Source: an uncultured Lachnospiraceae bacterium (lineage in GTDB: Bacteria; Bacillota; Clostridia; Lachnospirales; Anaerotignaceae). From it: a stretch of DNA of 18,000 nt. Below are positions 7,015-12,541 of this stretch, piece by piece. The notes beneath the pieces were generated by a model. The model searched no databases. It saw only the letters and a list, made by a program, of their open reading frames with translations, and was not told where the DNA came from. Location of the stretch: assembly GCA_944384285.1 (NCBI GenBank), contig CALWSX010000128.1, forward strand, positions 1-18,000. The letters are read 5' to 3'. A program made the translations under genes and the position numbers. Each line of letters opens with the position of its first letter. Position 1 is the stretch's first letter.

Positions 7015-8418
7015 ATGTTTAAAGATTTAGTTATTGTCGGTGCAGGACCTGCAGGTATTTTCACCGCCCTTGAAATGATAAGAAAAAATACAAAACAAAA
7101 AATTCTTATTATAGAAAAAGGACAGCCTGTTGAAAAAAGACGTTGCCCAAAAAGCGCTACAAAACAATGTGTAAACTGTAAACCTTATTGTCATATTACT
7201 ACAGGTTTTTCAGGCGCAGGCGCTTTTTCTGACGGTAAGCTTTCTTTAAGCAGCGAAGTTGGAGGAGATCTTCCATCTCTCATTGGAGACGACTATGCAC
7301 AGGAAATGATAAATTACACTGATACAATTTATCTTGAATTTGGTGCTGATACAAAAGTTGAAGGTGTTGGACACCCTGAAGAAGTTAAAGATATTAGAAA
7401 AAGAGCCATTCAAGCAGGACTTAAACTTGTTGATTGCCCTATAAGACACTTAGGAACAGAAAAAGCTCAGGGACTTTACTATGCTATTGAACAATATCTT
7501 TTAGATAATGGCGTAGAAATTATGTTTGGATATGAATGCCAAAACATTATTCTTGAAGATGGAAAATGCAAAGGGGTTATTATATCAAACGGTAAAGAAA
7601 CTCTTGAAATCTCATCAAATCACACGGTTGTAGCAACAGGCAGAAGAGGTGCTGACTGGCTTGAAAAAATATGTGAAGAACATAAAATAGCTCATCAGCC
7701 TGGAACTGTTGATATTGGTGTACGTGTAGAAGTAAGAAATGAGATTATGGAAAAAGTCAACTCTGTTTTATATGAATCCAAACTTATAGGATATCCTAAA
7801 CCATTTAAAAACAAAGTTCGTACTTTCTGCCAAAATCCAGGAGGATTTGTTAGCCAGGAAAATTATGATAATGACCTTGCGGTTGTAAACGGTCATTCTT
7901 ATAAAGAACTTAAATCAAATAATACAAACCTTGCTATTCTTTGTTCTCACAATTTTAGCGAGCCTTTTAATCAGCCAATTGCGTATGCTCAAAAAATTGG
8001 TGAACTTACTAACATGCTCGGAGCAGGACATATCCTTGTTCAGCGTTTCGGAGACATTTTGGACGGAAAACGTACATGGCCAAAAGAACTTTCTCAGTCT
8101 AACTTAAAACCTACTCTTGCGGACGCTATAGCCGGAGATATTACATCTGCTCTCCCTTACAGATCCATGATTAATATTATTAATTTTATTCAGGCAGTTG
8201 ACCATGTTGTACCTGGTTTTGCTTCAAGCGAAACTCTTCTTTACTCTCCTGAACTTAAATTCTATAGCAACAGAGTAAAAATGGATACTGATTTTAATAC
8301 AAATATTCATGGTCTCCACTGTCTTGGGGATTCAAGCGGTTGGACAAGAGGACTTATGATGGCATCAGTTATGGGTGTAATCATGGGAAGAAAACTTGTT
8401 GAAAAAGAAAATAAATAA
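7015..8418 (+). CDS. FAD-dependent oxidoreductase, COG2509-like
   Basis: A 467-residue soluble flavoprotein. It starts with a dinucleotide-binding fold (VIVGAGPAG at residues 7-14, acidic end of strand 2 at IIEKG 32-36), and the C-terminal FAD motif is HCLGDSSGWTRGLMMASVMG. Between these lies a characteristic block: cysteines at 44, 52, 55 and 59 (C-x7-C-x2-C-x3-C) followed by GFSGAGAFSDGKLSLS. This layout matches the uncharacterised FAD-dependent dehydrogenases of COG2509; the substrate is unknown, and the cysteines could be redox-active or bind metal. The start is the ATG at 7015, eight bases after AGGAGG; an ATG at 7009 is only two bases from it. It is monocistronic between a strong promoter and a strong terminator. 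No signal peptide or membrane segment is seen. Confidence 0.88.
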   Translation: MFKDLVIVGAGPAGIFTALEMIRKNTKQKILIIEKGQPVEKRRCPKSATKQCVNCKPYCHITTGFSGAGAFSDGKLSLSSEVGGDLPSLIGDDYAQEMINYTDTIYLEFGADTKVEGVGHPEEVKDIRKRAIQAGLKLVDCPIRHLGTEKAQGLYYAIEQYLLDNGVEIMFGYECQNIILEDGKCKGVIISNGKETLEISSNHTVVATGRRGADWLEKICEEHKIAHQPGTVDIGVRVEVRNEIMEKVNSVLYESKLIGYPKPFKNKVRTFCQNPGGFVSQENYDNDLAVVNGHSYKELKSNNTNLAILCSHNFSEPFNQPIAYAQKIGELTNMLGAGHILVQRFGDILDGKRTWPKELSQSNLKPTLADAIAGDITSALPYRSMINIINFIQAVDHVVPGFASSETLLYSPELKFYSNRVKMDTDFNTNIHGLHCLGDSSGWTRGLMMASVMGVIMGRKLVEKENK

Positions 8419-8424
8419 AAAGTT

Positions 8425-8453
8425 AAGAGGCATATTTATATGCCTCTTTTTTT
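8425..8453 (+). terminator. Intrinsic terminator after the FAD oxidoreductase gene
   Basis: A perfect 10-bp stem AAGAGGCATA (8425-8434) / TATGCCTCTT (8439-8448) with a TTTA loop, then a run of seven T at 8447-8453. It starts six bases after the stop codon. Confidence 0.93.
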
Positions 8454-8512
8454 ATAAAAAATTTTTTAAAAAAGAATAAACAAATTTTGAATTAATCCCC
8501 ATAAAATAAGCA

Positions 8513-8599
8513 TTTTGTCAAATCTATTTTAATAGTATCGCTATTTAATATATAAATCAATTAAAAACAAATAAATTTTTAATATATTTTTTGTCAAAT
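8513..8599 (+). repeat. Two identical 11-base direct repeats upstream of marR
   Basis: TTTTGTCAAAT occurs at 8513-8523 and again at 8589-8599, 76 bases apart, in the gene-free stretch before marR. The core TTGTCAAA fits the loose Spo0A-box consensus TTGTCRAA. The second copy is next to the -35 and also forms GTCAA-N6-TTGAC with it (8593-8608). Since TGTCAA is the complement of TTGACA, chance resemblance is possible. Apart from these, the promoter and the operator-like palindrome, nothing else is seen in 8454-8667. Confidence 0.45.
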
Positions 8600-8603
8600 T
8601 TTG

Positions 8604-8632
8604 TTGACTTTGTATTTTAAATATGGTAGACT
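8604..8632 (+). promoter_or_regulatory. Promoter of the marR-MATE operon
   Basis: -35 TTGACT at 8604-8609, a 17-base spacer, and -10 TAGACT at 8627-8632 preceded by TGG (extended -10). The expected start is near 8639 with a leader of about 29 bases. The palindrome at 8632-8649 covers that start. Confidence 0.6.
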
Positions 8633-8649
8633 TGTTTAATCATTAACAA
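8632..8649. promoter_or_regulatory. Candidate operator for the MarR regulator
   Basis: An 18-base imperfect palindrome, TTGTT-N8-AACAA, with one further symmetric A/T pair inside. It overlaps the end of the -10 and the predicted transcription start, where a MarR dimer would block initiation. Size and dyad symmetry suit MarR-family operators; the assignment is by position. Confidence 0.5.
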
Positions 8650-8667
8650 TTAAATATGGAGGGGAAA

Positions 8668-9105
8668 ATGGAAAATTTAAAGTTAGGGTTGGAAATAGGA
8701 AGATTACAAAATATTATCGCACGAAAAGTCGATATTGTTTTAAGTACAGCTTTTGACGGACAGTTAAGTACTACTCAATGTTTAATAATTGACTACATTA
8801 TGCACTCAGACAAAAAAAATATTACCGTTTATCAAAAAAACATTGAAAAAGATTTTAAGCTTACTCGTTCTGCTGTAAGCCTTTCACTTAACAATATGGA
8901 AAAAAAGGGATTTATTGTAAGAGAAGGCGTTGAAAAAGATGGACGACTTAAAAAAATTGTTTTAACAGATAAGGCAAAATCTCTTCACAAAGAAATTAAT
9001 TCTTTATTGTCAGATTTAGAAAATAAAGTTTCTAAAGACCTGACCGACAACGAAATTACAATATTTTTAGATATAATCTCAAAAATTAAACATAATATCG
9101 AATAA
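8668..9105 (+). CDS. MarR family transcriptional regulator
   Basis: A 145-residue regulator with the MarR fold: N- and C-terminal helices for dimerisation and a central winged helix-turn-helix at about 54-101 (KLTRSAVSLSLNNMEKKGF as recognition region, wing EKDGRLKKIVLT with Asp91 and Arg93). Such proteins usually repress their own operon and release DNA on binding small aromatic or toxic ligands, or on oxidation; one cysteine (Cys38) is present. The start is the ATG at 8668-8670, five bases after GGAGG; an ATG at 8656 overlaps that site. It is followed 27 bases later by a MATE exporter, presumably the gene it controls. The ligand is unknown. Confidence 0.92.
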   Translation: MENLKLGLEIGRLQNIIARKVDIVLSTAFDGQLSTTQCLIIDYIMHSDKKNITVYQKNIEKDFKLTRSAVSLSLNNMEKKGFIVREGVEKDGRLKKIVLTDKAKSLHKEINSLLSDLENKVSKDLTDNEITIFLDIISKIKHNIE

Positions 9106-9132
9106 AAATAAATCTTTATGGAGGAAATTAAT

Positions 9133-10479
9133 ATGAGTCGTTCTGATTTTACAGAGGGTAGAATTTTAGCACCTCTTCTTAAATTTGGTATACCAATATT
9201 TTTTGCATTACTTTTACAAACAATGTATACTTCTGTTGACCTTATTGTTATAGGTCAGTTTCGTTCATCATCAGAGGTAGCCGCAGTTGCAACTGGTGGT
9301 CAGATTATGACAATGATTTCAAATGTTGTTTCCGGTATCGCTGTTGGTACAACAGTTTTTATCGGACAAAAACTGGGGGAACGTAAAAACGATGAAGTTG
9401 GAACAATTATAGGAAGTTCTATATTCTTATTTTTTGTATTCTCTATACTTGTAACAGTTTTAGTATCAATATTTGCAGGCACCCTTTCATCTCTTATGAT
9501 GATTCCTCCGGAAGCCTACGAACAAACAAATACATATATGAGAATATCTGCTTGGGGCTCTATTTTCTTTATTGCATACAATGTTTTGGGAGCTATTTTT
9601 AGAGGCTTAGGGGATTCAAAAACACCTCTTTTTGCTGTACTTATAGCTTGTATAATAAACATATTTGGTGACTTATATTTTGTAGCTGTTTTAGGAATGG
9701 GCGTAGAAGGTGTTGCCATTGCAACAGTTATGGCTCAGGCAATAAGTGTTATAATATCTATATTGATTATTAGAAAACGTAAACTTCCATTCCATTTCAC
9801 AAGAAACCATTTGAAACCAAATAAAAACATAATTAAAAGAGTATTAGATTTAGGTGTTCCTATTGCTTTACAAGACTTTCTTATTGGTCTCTCAATGCTT
9901 GCATTAACATCTATTGTAAACTCATTAGGACTTGTTGCCGCTGCAGGAATTGGTGTTTCAAGAAGATTAATTTTACTTATTATGCTTATTCCTATAGCAT
10001 TTATGCAGTCACTTGCAGCATTTGTTGCCCAAAACGTTGGAGCAAAAGAACATAAAAGAGCAAAAAAAGCTTTGGCTTACGGACTTATATCTTCGCTTGT
10101 ACCTTCATTTTTTATAGCATATTTTACATTTTTCCACGGAGATATATTATCCCGACTCTTTACAACAGATACCGCTGTAATTTTAGCTTCATGGGAATAT
10201 TTAAGAGCTTATGCAATAGACTGTATGCAAACACCTATTTTCTTCTGTATGAATGGATATTTTAATGGATATGGAAAAACTAAATTTGTTATGATCCAAA
10301 ACTTAATAGGTGCTCTTGCTCTTAGAATGCCTGTCGCATATTTTATGAGCCGATTAGAAGATACAAACTTATTTAAAATTGGTCTTGCAACACCTATTTC
10401 ATCATCATTCCAAATTATATTTTGTGTAGTATTCTTTATATATTTACAAAAACGAATCAAAAAAACCGAATTTGCATAA
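9133..10479 (+). CDS. MATE family multidrug/cation efflux transporter
   Basis: A 448-residue membrane protein of about twelve hydrophobic segments, the standard size for MATE (NorM/DinF-like) exporters, which pump cationic drugs or metabolites using Na+ or H+ gradients. Seen: MSRSDFTEGRILAPLLKFGIP at the N-terminus, TMYTSVDLIVIGQF, GTTVFIGQKLGE in the first bundle, and the related AAFVAQNVGAKEHKRAKKAL in the second, which are the repeated MATE signatures. The start is the ATG at 9133-9135, eight bases after GGAGG; an in-frame ATG at 9118 overlaps the site. It is co-transcribed with the MarR gene. The substrate cannot be deduced, and coupling ion residues were not resolved. Confidence 0.93.
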   Translation: MSRSDFTEGRILAPLLKFGIPIFFALLLQTMYTSVDLIVIGQFRSSSEVAAVATGGQIMTMISNVVSGIAVGTTVFIGQKLGERKNDEVGTIIGSSIFLFFVFSILVTVLVSIFAGTLSSLMMIPPEAYEQTNTYMRISAWGSIFFIAYNVLGAIFRGLGDSKTPLFAVLIACIINIFGDLYFVAVLGMGVEGVAIATVMAQAISVIISILIIRKRKLPFHFTRNHLKPNKNIIKRVLDLGVPIALQDFLIGLSMLALTSIVNSLGLVAAAGIGVSRRLILLIMLIPIAFMQSLAAFVAQNVGAKEHKRAKKALAYGLISSLVPSFFIAYFTFFHGDILSRLFTTDTAVILASWEYLRAYAIDCMQTPIFFCMNGYFNGYGKTKFVMIQNLIGALALRMPVAYFMSRLEDTNLFKIGLATPISSSFQIIFCVVFFIYLQKRIKKTEFA

Positions 10480-10495
10480 GATTTTTATAATAAAT

Positions 10496-10557
10496 AAAAC
10501 GTTGTATAGTTAATTCATAATAAATGAAATACTATACAACGTTTTCTAATTTTTCAG
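10496..10557 (+). terminator. Long AT-rich hairpin, probable terminator of the marR-MATE operon
   Basis: A perfect 15-bp stem, AAAACGTTGTATAGT (10496-10510) with ACTATACAACGTTTT (10531-10545), encloses 20 bases that contain a second small pair TTCAT/ATGAA. A weak T-rich tail (CTAATTTTTC) follows. It begins 17 bases after the MATE stop. It is longer and less GC-rich than the other terminators here, so a repeat element or RNA-processing signal is an alternative. Confidence 0.6.
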
Positions 10558-10595
10558 CACAAATTAAATATTTTTTTATATTTTTATCGTATTTG

Positions 10596-10683
10596 TGGAA
10601 TAATATTTAAAAGAAACTTTTTTTGTTATATACTTATTGTGTTTAACTTATAATATGTTGTATACTGATATAAAATTATTCCA
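10596..10683 (+). promoter_or_regulatory. Promoter region of the XRE regulator gene, with flanking inverted repeat
   Basis: Several AT-rich -10 candidates lie here: TATAAT at 10649-10654 (no good -35), TATACT at 10661-10666 with TTGTGT 18 bases upstream, and an extended TGATATAAA at 10666-10674. The choice is not decisive. TGGAATAAT (10596-10604) and its exact complement ATTATTCCA (10675-10683) flank these elements and could be operator half-sites. The rest of 10558-10745 shows only AT-rich sequence. Confidence 0.35.
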
Positions 10684-10745
10684 AAATAACATTAGATTAG
10701 ATCACATTTTAAAATATAAAAATCTATAGAAAAGGACGTGATAAA

Positions 10746-11135
10746 ATGGAATTTAAAGAAAGGCTTAAAAATCTTAGAACCAGCTTTGGTCTTACTCAAA
10801 CAAAACTTGCTGAAAAACTTAATTATGGATGTTCAGCTATTTCTAATTATGAATCCGGTCGTAATCAACCTTCAATAGAAGATTTAAAAAAACTTGCCTC
10901 TTTCTTTAATGTCTCTATGGATTATCTTCTTGGTATTTCAGATATTAAAAATCCATATAATGATAAATTTTTATCTTTCGATTTTGATATTTTTAAAGAA
11001 AAGATGATACTTTTAAATCCATCTGAACTTTCCGAACTTGAGCTTTTCTTAGATTATCTTATTTACCGCTCAGAACGTCTTCAAAGCAAAACATTATTAT
11101 CTGTTGCTGAAACAAAAACTCCTTACAAATCATAA
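10746..11135 (+). CDS. XRE family (Cro/CI-like) transcriptional regulator
   Basis: A 129-residue protein with an N-terminal HTH_3 domain at about residues 3-62: LKNLRTSFGLTQTKLAEKL (helices 1-2), then the recognition helix region CSAISNYESGRNQPSIEDL, ending FFNVSMDYLLG. Every landmark of the XRE fold is present. Residues 63-129 are a polar, helical tail (NPSELSELELFLDYLIYRSERLQ) that may serve dimerisation; no peptidase or sensor domain is seen. The ATG at 10746-10748 has AAGGA nine bases upstream. It stands alone, so its target genes cannot be inferred; autoregulation is likely from the inverted repeat upstream. There is no adjacent toxin-like gene or phage gene. Confidence 0.9.
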   Translation: MEFKERLKNLRTSFGLTQTKLAEKLNYGCSAISNYESGRNQPSIEDLKKLASFFNVSMDYLLGISDIKNPYNDKFLSFDFDIFKEKMILLNPSELSELELFLDYLIYRSERLQSKTLLSVAETKTPYKS

Positions 11136-11144
11136 ACAAAAATT

Positions 11145-11190
11145 AAAAACCAAAACTTTTATAAAGCCTTTGTTTTGGTTTTTATTTTTT
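11145..11190. terminator. Bidirectional terminator between the XRE gene and the amidase gene
   Basis: A perfect 12-bp stem AAAAACCAAAAC (11145-11156) / GTTTTGGTTTTT (11172-11183) encloses a 15-base loop, with a T-rich tail on the plus strand (to 11190). It lies between two convergent genes. On the minus strand the tail is weaker (TTTTTAATTTTTG). Confidence 0.8.
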
Positions 11191-11746
11191 ACTCAAAAAC
11201 ACAAGTTGGCCTTATAAAAGGTATTTTGAAAAATTCTGTAAGAGAAAGAACATAATTTTCAGCTATTTTTTCAATATTATTTTTTATCCAAAAAGCATCT
11301 TCTTCATTATCATGATATGCAGTCTCAACCAAAATACTTGGAGCATTTGTTCTTGCAACTTCAAAAAGAGTTGTTGTTGGTACAATTTTTATTAGTGAAG
11401 GAACCGGATAAATTGTTTTTAAATTTTTTGCAAAAATTTCTGCCGCTTCTTTCCCTAAAACACTTCCAGGAAAATAATATATAACAGGTCCTCTAAGTAT
11501 CCCCGAAAGGTCTTTTGGTCCTGCATTTGAATGGAGGGACAAATGAAGTCCATATTCCCCTAAATTTGACTGTAAAGTTGAATTAACTGCTGTCATTGTT
11601 GGTATATTTCTTGTAAATCCTATTTTTGAAGCAAGTAAATAAGGTGTCATTCTATCCGCAATCAAGTTCATATAAAATTCTTCTGTTCCGCCTGAAATAT
11701 ATTCATTAAATTCCTGTGTTGATGGACTCAAATAAATAAAATTCAT
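11189..11746 (-). CDS. N-acetylmuramoyl-L-alanine amidase-like protein (Amidase_3, 'SPSTQ' type)
   Basis: A 185-residue single-domain protein of the clostridial Amidase_3 branch that opens with YLSPSTQEFN rather than the usual DPGHGG. Seen: SPSTQ at residues 7-11, GTEEFYMN at 20-27, LHLSLHSNAGP at 67-77 (His72, likely zinc ligand), RGPVIYYFPGS at 85-95, and LVETAYHDNEEDAFWI at 139-154 (Glu141, likely catalytic). Glu22 or Glu23 is the probable second ligand; the first zinc histidine of typical amidases is missing. The family cleaves the amide between N-acetylmuramic acid and L-alanine in peptidoglycan. There is no signal peptide, membrane segment or wall-binding domain, so it must act inside the cell, after lysis, or in sporulation or wall recycling. 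The ATG at 11744-11746 has AAGGAG seven bases upstream. It is divergent from the flavodoxin gene. Confidence 0.85.
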   Translation of the reverse strand: MNFIYLSPSTQEFNEYISGGTEEFYMNLIADRMTPYLLASKIGFTRNIPTMTAVNSTLQSNLGEYGLHLSLHSNAGPKDLSGILRGPVIYYFPGSVLGKEAAEIFAKNLKTIYPVPSLIKIVPTTTLFEVARTNAPSILVETAYHDNEEDAFWIKNNIEKIAENYVLSLTEFFKIPFIRPTCVFE

Positions 11747-11884
11747 ATTAATTCTCCTTCTTTGTTAATAATTTAAAATAAAAACTTTATTAATTTGTAT
11801 ATTGCATTAAAATATACACAGCTTTATAATTAATATATATGTTTAATAGTTTTCTTTATGTACGGAAGGAGAATTAATATGAAT
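11741..11884. repeat. Identical 20-base initiation regions in inverted orientation
   Basis: GAAGGAGAATTAATATGAAT, comprising the Shine-Dalgarno, spacer, ATG and next codon, occurs on the plus strand at 11865-11884 (flavodoxin) and on the minus strand at 11760-11741 (amidase). The two arms are perfect complements separated by 104 bases and stop matching on both sides. The intervening sequence shows no further symmetry. Confidence 0.85.
11802..11830 (+). promoter_or_regulatory. Promoter of the flavodoxin gene
   Basis: A perfect TATAAT at 11825-11830, with TTGCAT (half match to the -35) 17 bases upstream at 11802-11807. The expected start is near 11837 with a leader of about 42 bases. No clear promoter for the divergent amidase gene was found. 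Confidence 0.55.
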
Positions 11885-12307
11885 AAAGTTGCAGTTGTTT
11901 ATTGGAGCAAAACAGGAAACACTGAAAGAATGGCTAAGTCTGTTTATGAAGGTGCCAAAGCCTGTGGCGCAGAAGTAGATATATTTAAATGTGCAGATTT
12001 TAATGAGACTATGGTTGACAATTATGATTCTCTTGCTTTTGGTTGCCCTGCAATGGGTTCTGAAGTAATAGAAGAATTCGAATTCAGACCAATGTTTGCA
12101 AAAGTTCTCCCATTACTTCGACATAAAAAATTTGTATTATTTGGCTCTGCCGGTTGGAGTAAAGGTCAATGGTTAAGAAAATGGGAAGAACAATGTAAAA
12201 ACGTTGCCAAAGCTCCTACATATGAAAGTATAATGTGCCATAACAGACCCCTTCCTTGTGATACTAAAAAATTAAAAGAAGTGGGAGAAAAACTTGCTAA
12301 AGATTAA
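11879..12307 (+). CDS. Short-chain flavodoxin
   Basis: A 142-residue flavodoxin, the short-chain size. The FMN phosphate-binding loop is SKTGNTERMA at residues 10-19. The first isoalloxazine loop region is FGCPAMGSEVIEEFEFRPMF, and the second contact region is LFGSAGWSKGQW. It carries electrons at low potential in the cytosol, replacing ferredoxin, for example between oxidoreductases in anaerobic metabolism. The start is the ATG at 11879-11881, seven bases after AAGGAG; an in-frame ATG at 11858 is upstream of the ribosome binding site and rejected. It is monocistronic with its own promoter and terminator. Partner proteins are not indicated by the context; a tie to the nearby FAD oxidoreductase is speculation. 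Confidence 0.93.
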   Translation: MNKVAVVYWSKTGNTERMAKSVYEGAKACGAEVDIFKCADFNETMVDNYDSLAFGCPAMGSEVIEEFEFRPMFAKVLPLLRHKKFVLFGSAGWSKGQWLRKWEEQCKNVAKAPTYESIMCHNRPLPCDTKKLKEVGEKLAKD

Positions 12308-12320
12308 TTATTTTTTATAA

Positions 12321-12347
12321 AAAAGAGGATATATATCCTCTTTTTTT
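12321..12347 (+). terminator. Intrinsic terminator after the flavodoxin gene
   Basis: AAAAGAGGATA (12321-12331) pairs with TATCCTCTTTT (12334-12344), in practice AGAGGAT-ATAT-ATCCTCT with outer A:T pairs, followed by a run of seven T (12341-12347). Confidence 0.92.
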
Positions 12348-12460
12348 ATTTACAATTATATTTAATATCAAATTTTATTTTAAATTCTTAAATATTTTTA
12401 TACTATAAACGCAAATATTTTGTATATAAATATACTTAACTCACAAAATCAAAATATTAA

Positions 12461-12489
12461 AAAGGAATTTGATATCAAATGTCGAATAT
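12461..12489 (+). promoter_or_regulatory. Sigma-H-like promoter with overlapping Spo0A box upstream of dnaG-rpoD
   Basis: AAAGGAATT (12461-12469), 11 bases, then GTCGAATAT (12481-12489) matches every position of the sigma-H consensus RnAGGAwww-N11/12-RnnGAATww. TGTCGAA at 12480-12486 is a perfect Spo0A box lying across the -10. A 14-base perfect palindrome, ATTTGATATCAAAT (12467-12480), fills the spacer. Transcription would start near 12495, about 47 bases before the dnaG ATG. The B. subtilis sigA operon has a sigma-H promoter too (established). No good sigma-A promoter was seen in the rest of 12348-12541, which is AT-rich with short repeats. Confidence 0.55.
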
Positions 12490-12541
12490 TTATTCTTAAG
12501 AGAAATTGTTGTAATTATGATTATTTGCAGGAGATATTCTA

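Noticed and set aside
6861..7064. A 67-codon minus-strand frame over the FAD gene promoter and start
   Set aside because: It runs through a strong plus-strand promoter and leader, has no Shine-Dalgarno, and its start lies inside the FAD gene.
8531..8545. AATAG-N5-CTATT small palindrome upstream of marR
   Set aside because: A five-base stem in AT-rich DNA, about 70 bases from the -35, with no supporting position or repeat.
10746..11746. XRE regulator plus nearby lysis-type amidase as a prophage remnant
   Set aside because: The genes are convergent with separate signals, no integrase, structural or att-like sequences are present, and the amidase belongs to a chromosomal clostridial family.
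12362..12480. ATATCAAAT at 12365-12373 repeated at 12472-12480 before dnaG, plus ATTTTGT/ACAAAAT around 12417-12449
   Set aside because: These are short AT-rich matches of the kind expected by chance here; only the sigma-H/0A-box arrangement is specific enough to report.
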